This document shows positions 56,012 to 64,000 of a stretch of 64,000 nt of DNA, piece after piece. The notes beneath the pieces were generated by a model that was not told the origin of the DNA, did not search any database, and saw only the letters and a list, made by a program, of their open reading frames with translations. The stretch's first letter is position 1, and every line of letters begins with the position of its first letter. A program made the position numbers and the translations under genes. This stretch comes from Trichosporon coremiiforme (taxonomy: Eukaryota; Basidiomycota; Tremellomycetes; Trichosporonales; Trichosporonaceae): NCBI GenBank assembly GCA_039545355.1, contig BCJJ01000005.1, forward strand, positions 557,008-621,007, given 5' to 3'.

Positions 56012-59000
56012 CCGGTGTACTGGCGGCGAACTCGGACGAGCAGGCTGCGCACGCCTGATGCATAGCGAAGACACCCTGTGTCAGGGACGGAATGAATGCT
56101 GCTAAACCTCTGACAGCATTCATCAGCAGGTTTGCACTTTCCAAAACCTGTTGGGGCAGATCGCTGCTAGGATCTTTTGCAGCGCGTCAAGCATGCACTT
56201 CGACAATCGAAACGCGAATTAGACCGTCAGGCTCATCGTAGTGCGCTGGTTATCTCTCCGCTCTCCGTCTCCGCATCTCCGTCGGCGGGCTCTTATTTGG
56301 CTCGAGGTTGACAATTGGGGTCAAGCCAACGTCGTCATTGCGGGAGCGGCATTCACCGCCTGCGCGCGTTTGATGCGCAACCGCGGAAAGACCGGCCGGA
56401 CGGCGAATCAGTCGCCGCTGTCTTAGACGCATTCATTCGGCGAGATCTCGGTGGCATGCCACATCTCCTGTGCCCTCACCTCGGTGCGACCCACTGCCGC
56501 CTCACACGCCTCAGCCGCTGAGCGATCCCGCAGTACCAGTGGTGCAGTCCAGGCTTTACCACTGAAGCACGACGCCTCAGCGGGGAGTATTCATGTGTCG
56601 GCCCATCAATGCACCGGCGCACCGGCATCCTGGTGACACGGGGCGGGCAACTCTTATACGTCTACTGTGCTGTGCTCGTTACGCGCACGACAGAGAAGCC
56701 CGTCAACGTCACACGCTGGTTCTAACAGACCGTCCTGCCGCCGTCCCGTTCTATATCGTTGCTTGCTCATGCTTACTTGCACGAACAGACATTGCCAACT
56801 GTTCAAAGCCCGGCGCGCACTGTTTCTGAGGTTGCTCAGAACATATCACTTGCCAAAGGCGGAAATGGCTCAATGACCAGCATGTACGACGTTCCACCGA
56901 TGAAATCCATTCCACCGATGATCTGCCGCTCTGCCGCTCTGCCGCAAACTTGGCGTGTTCGCCATCCCGGGCGCCCTAGTTCACACTAGCGCTAGACGGC
57001 CGGTTGTGATCTAACACAGTCGCGGCTGCTCCTGAGCTAAAAAGCAGTAGTGAACCGCGCAGGAATGTCTGGCACGTATTGTGTCAGAACCGTGTGGCAG
57101 CCCAAGTGTGTGTCACCGGGCTTAAACCGACGTTGCTGCGCAGTACGCCCAATGCCCTGTTGCTTGTTGCTTGTTGCAGCTTGGCAAGCACGGCCAGATA
57201 AGTTGCGGCTGGTCCACGAGACGGCAGATGAAACGTATTTACCTGCTGTTGCAGAATGCAGGAGGTGGAGATGGTGGAAGGACCGTGGAGCACAGCTGCC
57301 CGCAGCAGCAGCGTCGGTGGCTTGACTCCCGCGCTGCGCTTGCGAGCTCAACCAGCTCAGGCAGCAGTGAACTGCAAAGTAGGCCCTCACAAGGCCAGCG
57401 AGGAACAAACGTCAGAGATAGCCTGTGCAAGGGTTTTCGTGCGTAATGGGTTGTCACCTCTCTTCTGTGGATCGGTCCGCTTTATGCTTGTGCTCTGGCT
57501 GGTTTGCATGAGACTGATGTCGTATCCCCAAAGCCCGTCATGCCCGTCAGGTCCAAGGACCGAGGCCGCGTCAGGTCCCAGGTCCGGCATTTGCCCTTAG
57601 ACTTTTTGGTCAGCGTCTCCGTTCCTGGCCGGAGATCTTTGGTCACAGAGGCGGTGAGGTGGGAGTGATCACCAGATCATCAGTCTCAGCCCGTTAGCCG
57701 CGCGAGCCGCTTTCTTGCGTTTGACTTTTGCGTTAATGATCGCCAGCCACGACGCCCGCCCACGTCCTCTGTCGTGCGTGCGGATGCGTCACAAGTCATG
57801 TGCACCGCTCAGCCGGGGGGGCTTGGAGGCTGGGATTGATTCGGAGCGAGTTTCCAGGTTTCTGCAGACTTTATCATATCGAGCCGGGTCAACGGGTCAG
57901 AGTTAACCAAGATCCGGCATGATACCCGCCATGCGTAATATGCAAAAGAAATCGCTCTACGGTGCTGATCATTGGAGGAGAAGACGAGGAGTACGAGAAC
58001 AAAAGACGTCAGGGTCTCCCATACCAATAATCGCACAGGGTCACGCTCGTCGTTCCTCGACTGCCCTGCAGGTGCACGCTAGGATGACCTCAGATCGCAG
58101 CCAGGCTCATCTGCTTCTGCGTACACCCTCACGCCCACGCCGAACTGAACATGATCGTCCAGTCATGTCGTCTCATGTCTGGGTCGCAGAAGCATGTCTT
58201 GAAAGATACCTCAACGACTCTGAGCCACCTCGGCACCCTCGCGTGCCCCTGCGTCCGTCCTGTGACCTGCCCTGGGCACAGTGGCCAGCTGACAAAGCGG
58301 ACCCGCGTCCCCAGCAACCAAACTCCAGCTCCATAATGCCAACCAGCATGAAGCAAACGCCTGACGGCGTTTCGACCCTTCGCTGGATGCACTTCTCCTG
58401 CCGGAGCACAATAGGCAAACATGCATGCGCAACCAGAGGTTCAGGCGCCACCTGAACGTTGTCTGCCACCGTCAGCCAACGTCGGCCGGTTATAAAGCGT
58501 GGCTGGCCGGAGGGCTTCTGAGGGCTAGACCGGTGGGACCCTGGCGGATTGAACGGTGAATGCATCAAAGTAATGACGACGATACGACAGTGCGGACGGA
58601 TGGAAAGAGAAACGGACAGCGTAGTTCTCACAGCGAGGTACAAGATTGAGGACGATGCATCAAGTGTCCGTGTTCCTGCGATTCCATCAGCCGTCGATCT
58701 GAAGCATTCGGCACAGACGGCAGGTATGACTAGCACCTGGTGGTGTCTGGCTGACACAGCCCGAGCCTGAGCTGAGCTCAGCTGGACCCCGGTTGCTCGC
58801 TTGATAGCCCGGCTCATCCGGCGCCGGGGTGCCCACAAACTGAAAGGAGCACGATATCAGGCAGCACTGTATTGACGGCACTGCTCCGCTCAAAGAATTC
58901 TCCCCGCTTCTAAACGAAACACAGCTCTCTTGATGAGCAGGCGCAAGGCCGAGCCCCAGCACAGCCGGCGGGCTAGGCAGCGAGTATCAATACGGGTCAG

Positions 59001-62000
59001 TGGCTCTCCACTCACTGGTATCGCCGTAGACCGCAAAAAGTGGGTAGTAGCAGCCCGGGGCGCCCTCTAGCCCGACCTGGCCGTACGTAGGAAATTTCAA
59101 GGGCCACGCAGAACTGGAAGAGCAGAACGAGCATCTTCGGTGTGGGAGATCCGGAGTGAATGACTGTCCAGGGCCTCTGATGTCGCAGCGGAATGTGAGC
59201 CTCTGCTCTGCTGCCCGCGATTGGGTAAAGATTCGGTACCGAGTGGACAATCCTGAGCCAACTGTAGCCCGCGAGCATGCACCGAGTCTTGTGCGACCGC
59301 GCTGTCAACAAAATCCAGATGTAACTTCATCAGCGCCAGCTACGCCATGCAATGCGCCAGAGGAACAAACCAGCACCGTTCGGGCCCTGTCCTATGCCAC
59401 AACCTGGGACACCTGAGTTGCTGAAAAGAGGAGTTCAGGGCATACCTCGATAGGTACCCAGGCAACCCTGTAAAATGCAGGGATCATCAGTAAAAAAGTT
59501 GGGCATCGACTGGTCAGTCGACCGCTATGCGACACAAACGTAAGGGGCGCACAATGAAGTGACTACGAGCCGCAGCCCTCCGCCCAGGACATGCAAGAGA
59601 TGCAGGTCAGACGGGCGCTCTTTCAGCCCTCAGCCCACTCACCCGGTCAACCCGTGTGCCCCATTCACCCCTCAAGGAGCCAGTGAGCCATCTTCAAGTT
59701 GCGGCAACACGCCCGCTTTCCGCTTCAGCTGATCTGTGGCCCTTCTCTCGTCAACACACTTCATTGAACTGCAACTACCCTTGCTCCAAAGTTGAAGAGT
59801 TTCTTGCTGTCCTCGACTTACAGCGATCTGCGATCTCGGTTTCGGCACTGTCACACCACCTCGCTCCTGCTGATCGCGACTCTCACCTGTTGCATACCTC
59901 ACCACGCCGTAATCAGCCCTCATCGCCCTCACGTACCCGAACCCACGCTTTCGTTGATTATCCGGCGAGATCATCCGCCGCTAAACTCTCGGTTTGCCCA
60001 ATCTCCTTCGACAGCGACCTCCAACTCTGCCACCGAGGCGAAGACGCACGACCGAGCTTCCACGACGAGGTTTCACGCGAGCAATCGGCCCACTAGTTCG
60101 GCACCCACTCTGTTTCCCTCCTCGACTTTCCCACTATCGTAGGGAGATCTCCGACCGGGGAAAAGTCTGCACCAGAGCAGACTCTAGTGCTCCTCGACGA
60201 GATCCAACGAAGACTTGGAGCGCATCGCTATCACGCAGACAGAGTGGGTGAGGTACTTCCAGCTATACCCACACATCTGTGCCGGCCCCCGTGTCCTGTC
60301 GATTAACATACCATAATCAGGCCCGTCCCCCTATCGGCCCTCTCCTCCGCGGCCCCATTCCTTTGTCAAGCATCTGATCAACCCCGCGTACCCGCCCCAG
60401 TCTCACCTACCCGACTTTATCCCCACTTTCGATCCAGTCATCGTTCTCCTCGATTCCTCACCACGCTTCGCTGCCTGCACAGCGAGGTTGCCCGATTTAG
60501 GTATCAACCGTGCCTACATTTGCTCATCTTGCCTTTCCCGTACCGTTTAGCTTTGCGGCCCCGGTAGCCACGAGTCGTTCACCTGCCAAGGTTTGCTTCT
60601 CGGTTTCTCGGAATTTGAAGCACACAGGTCACCACATTCCTGCAAGCATCCACGCAGAGCACAGTGGCGTGATCTGCGCGCTAGTAGTTGTATAACGACT
60701 TGAACGACAAGTGAGCGACAGACACATTCTAGCATTAAGCGATTGCACCGGTCCAGCGCTCAAGCCGTAATCGCCAGTTAGTTTCCTGTCACCTATCCTT
60801 GCTTCTTTCCATCTTTGCCGTTCCACACATCACACCTTCTACCGTCTCACCTATCCCACACGCGCGCACTCCGCATCCCGCACGCCCGGGAAAATCACCA
60901 CCGAACTGCAACACACACGGCCGCACCAGAGACACACCTGTCTTGTGTCCCAGCTTCCCATCGACCGTCGCTCAGTCAGCGCAGCCCAGCCTGGCCTCGA
61001 CTCACGCCTCGCCTCCGCCGCCTCCTAACCGCTGTCTCGCGATCTGTCCAGCATCCCCACAGCCAACCCTTTGCATTCACTCTGCCCATTTCTAGCTCCA
61101 ACACCATCGGCTAGCCAAGTTCGAACCAACGTTCAGCCCAGTTTCGCCAGTTTCAGCTTATCGCCTGCAGCAAGAACAAGACCGTCTGCAGCCGGTTGTT
61201 TCGCCCGTCGATCGTCGACTGTCTAGCGACCTATAAAGTCTTCCGCGCTACTGGCCTCTCGGATCATCGTGATCCGGCGTCTGAGTGCTGTTCCGCTTCT
61301 CTCGACGACACTAGACTTTCTGTTAAAGGGCCAATGCCCACCTGACCTCGGCCCTCATTGCACGTCGATCTTGCCGATCCCGACGCGAGTACGCCATCTC
61401 TAGAGGACGCCAGTGAACCCAACCGGCGTGGACACCGATCACCAGCGCAGCGCTCCCCAACTCGACCACTCGAGCAACTGAGCATTCCGACTTTGCAAGC
61501 GTCAACATCTCCATCACCTTTCCGCATTCTCCTTCGACCCGACTGTACCCTCTCTTCACCCTTTAATTTGGAAAAGCTATCTCGTTGCATTACGCGTGCA
61601 ACTCTGAAACTCCCTGTAAGTCCTTGTTTTGTTCACAGACGTTGGTCCAAGCGGCGCTTGGGCCGGGTCCGGGGTCTACGGTTGTGTGGGCTGCGAGCAA
61701 GGGGAGAAGAAATGGTCTGCACGACCTGGAGCACCATGAGCGGGGCTGGGGCGTCTGCATGTTGCACTGCATGCAGTGTGCTCCGCCCTGCTCCAACGAT
61801 CCATCCTATGCTCTGAATGTGCATTCCGCGCATTTGTGCATTGGGCCATTGGTGGTGCATGAATGGATTGGTTGGTGTAATGAATGGAGTGGCGACAAGG
61901 ACGATCTCTGCGGATCCTTTTGAATGATCTCCGGATCTTCTCGAGTGGATCAGTAGATCACCGGGAGAGACATCGACTTCAAATTTGAGGCGTCGTGCTT

Positions 62001-63321
62001 TGGCGCTCAGACCGTGCCGGACTTTGCTCTGCATCGCTTGTCATGTTCTGCCGTCCAAGTCCGACGGCCCACTATGTGGATCTTGGCTGGGGGCGGCGCA
62101 AGGCATGCACATTGTCCGAGGCCCGAGGCGGTCCTGGTTCGGGACTGCAGACGCCGAGGACGTGAGCGCGCAGGCGTAAGCGAGCCTGCATTTTCCTTAT
62201 TCCGCTCTCATCCGTGATCCTGGCCGTGTCCTGGTACTCCTGGCACTCCTGGTATGCTGGCTAGCAAGACCTACTATGATGCGCCATTGTGCACTGCGCC
62301 GACCACTGGCCTCTAGTAGTCTTTGCTTCTTATTGTCTTGTCACATGTCGTCGGGCGTGCTGGCATGCGATGGAAACGATGCTCCCCAGAATCGCCAGCG
62401 GCGTTCGGCACAGCCGGCAGAGCTCGGTGTCGCTGTTGCGACCTCCGGTGTCCGGAGTACCCCCACCATGTGTGCGTGTGAGCATGTGCAGCCCCACAGC
62501 CCGAGTTTGGATCATTGTCCCAAGACCGAGTTTGAGCCGTGTGTCATTGGCCAGGCATTTCAGAGTTCTTCCCGGAGCTCCATCAAGCTGTGCGCTACGG
62601 GGATGGTCTCGGGACTTCGGTGGCGCGCATGTGCAAGGTGAATGCATGACGCCTCAAGCCTCGTAGATCCGATCTCACGGGCTGTTCTTTGTCCGAGGTC
62701 GCCGAGTGGGCCGGCCGCCTCATTCCCCATGCCGCCACCACACCCGCACTTGTTGACTGGATCGCTCGAGTGGGACGTACTGCGAGTGCTTCTGTTTGGC
62801 CCTTCCCGCGCTGTGTAACCGTGTGCTGTGACTGCATGCTGACATGCGTTCTCCTTGCAAATCATTGCTCACCTACCCCTATCTCCCATGGCATCTGCTT
62901 CGCCCGTCGCCTTGATCGCCGTCGACGTCCGTCCGACCTGTCCGTCATTTACGCACGGCGACTCGTTTTAATTTGACGACCGACGATCGCTCGATCCCCG
63001 CCGACCCACCCAACGCTCACGGTCACCCCTCACCTCGCTTGGTCGACTTGCGTTTCCGCCCGGCTCCACTTTTGTCTGGCCCCACTCGCTGTGAACTCTA
63101 CGCGGTTTGTTCCATTGACTGGTGGCTCGTCACGGTGTGTGTGTGGTGAATGTGCGGACGTGTGCATTCCGTGCGTTGGATCTGCGGCGACGTAACAAAA
63201 ACACAAACGACGATCGGTGCGGACTCTGGCTGCTCGGTGGTGCCGATTAAACGCCGTTGTGACTGCCATTATCTTTGCTTGATCGCATGGTGGCGAACAC
63301 GCTGGTTGGCTGCGTATGCTG

Positions 63322-63350
63322 TGCCCTGGTGCCCTTGGTGCCCTGGTGCC
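63322..63350. repeat. TGCCCTGG short tandem repeat
   Basis: Three and a half copies of an 8-9 bp TGCCCTGG/TGCCCTTGG unit in the putative leader region near the right edge of the window. Confidence 0.75.
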
Positions 63351-63479
63351 GTCATCTGGGACCGAACGAATGCTTGTTGTGCTTGGATGTGTGTCGATTC
63401 CTCGCTACCTACTACTACCTGGCTACTTCCGCTGGCTATTCCTGTCCTCTAATCCGGGAATCGTAATCCTAAAAACAAA

Positions 63480-63951
63480 TCTCGAAATTGGCGCGTCCCC
63501 GGCCCCCACGTCCTCTGATCGTCCGCCTGGCTGTTTATCCTCTGCTCTTCCGCCTCGCCCGACCGACGCACCCCTTCCTCTGACCACCCTCACTGCACCC
63601 TCACCTCCCCTCATCCCTCACCCTTGGCCCCTCATTCATGGTCCCTCACCCTGTCTCCCCCTACCCTGCCCTGCGCCTCCCCTGCTGCCCTGCATCTGCC
63701 TTCACACTCCCCTTCCCTGCCTTCATGCCCTCTTCTGCCCCCTCACACTTTGTCTCCTGATCGACACTCGGGCACTTGGTTCATCGGTTCTTACATCCAT
63801 CCTCTTGCCACCTCAACATCCACAACCACACCTTTCTTCCCCACCATCCTACATCCACCGACCCATCGACCATCGCATCCGTCACGTACACATCTCAGCC
63901 TCACCACCAGCTCCGGCCACCGCGCCCGACATCTGCCAACCGCCGCCGACC
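63480..63951 (+). promoter_or_regulatory. Pyrimidine-rich promoter or 5' leader
   Basis: Almost continuous C/T-rich runs (TGACCACCCTCAC, CTGTCTCCCCCTACC and many CATCC/CACC blocks) lead up to ATG 63952. The same composition precedes the starts of the 18456 and 50253 genes in this window, which supports a role as core promoter and leader. Confidence 0.5.
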
Positions 63952-64000
63952 ATGCCCACCGTGGCTACCGTCGCAGCAAGACAGCAACTTCCTCACCCCA
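63952..64000 (+). CDS. Probable gene start, cut by window edge
   Basis: ATG in a GCCGACCATGCC context begins MPTVATVAARQQLPHP and stays open for the 16 codons left in the window. The case rests on context: the long pyrimidine-rich leader and a good start context. No product can be named from so few residues. Genes with unusually long leaders in fungi are often regulators, but that is only a guess here. Confidence 0.4.
   Translation, partial: MPTVATVAARQQLPHP

Larger units (their letters stand above)
52218..63951. other. 11.7-kb gene-poor region with a long pyrimidine-rich end
   Basis: No ORF in this span, on either strand, has a product I can support. 52.2-59.6 kb is mixed, with short repeats at 55971-56011. 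From about 59.6 kb the plus strand becomes markedly C/T-rich in blocks (59.9-61.2 kb and again 63.5-63.95 kb), as in the leaders of other genes here. A strong donor GTAAGT stands at 61616 after a CT-rich block, and CAG acceptors occur just before 63952, so a large leader intron is possible. No transposon, tRNA or rRNA recognised. Confidence 0.5.

Noticed and set aside
59656..60096. 147-codon plus-strand ORF in pyrimidine-rich DNA
   Set aside because: C/T-rich DNA lacks stop codons in some frames; the product has leader-like composition and no splice signals leading on from it.

Overview
The window is nuclear DNA from a GC-rich basidiomycete yeast or filamentous yeast. I would place it in Tremellomycetes, probably Trichosporonales; that placement is inference from style, not from a marker gene. 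Nearly every gene is cut by very short introns (about 35-60 nt) with GTRAGT-like donors and a CTGAC/CTAAC branch site only a few bases before a CAG/TAG acceptor. The proteins are typical fungal housekeeping proteins, and no bacterial-type operons, tRNA, rRNA, CRISPR or intact transposons were seen.

Layout. 1-14.8 kb is gene-dense: the 3' part of a UBA-domain gene, TIP41 (PP2A/TOR signalling), an F-box protein with RPEL-like motifs, a Rab5-type GTPase, NOP2 (25S rRNA m5C methyltransferase), a RmlD/MAT2B-like reductase, tubulin cofactor B, a small Myb/SANT-like gene, an intron-dense gene with almost no ORF signal (11.7-13.7 kb), and an alpha/beta hydrolase. 14.8-18.4 kb is mostly non-coding and leads into a 1716-aa disordered-protein gene. 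23.7-41.4 kb is dense again: GPN2, twinfilin, RPP1 (RNase P/MRP), PRMT1/HMT1, a ubiquitin-like/BAG co-chaperone, holocytochrome c synthase, FAR11/STRIP (STRIPAK), a RING-CH membrane ubiquitin ligase, a small unknown protein and RRP4 (exosome). 41.4-47.4 kb is a 6-kb desert, followed by a PRXL2-type thioredoxin-fold gene, an unknown gene and LSM5. From 52.2 kb to about 63.95 kb I see no convincing gene; the last kilobases become strongly pyrimidine-rich and end at a plausible start codon at 63952.

The genes are not a pathway. Several are RNA-processing factors (NOP2, RPP1, RRP4, LSM5, PRMT1), and several form divergent pairs with 175-335 bp between start codons (Rab5/NOP2, reductase/TBCB, RPP1/PRMT1, heme lyase/FAR11, RING-CH/38806 gene), suggesting shared promoters.

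Most interesting signals: a 3-nt microexon in the Rab5 gene that completes the invariant switch-I glycine; the intron-dense cryptic gene at 11.7-13.7 kb; a 12-codon in-frame intron-like cassette in FAR11; a PRXL2-family protein that has lost the first cysteine of its CxxC; and a long gene-free region ending in a CT-rich leader.
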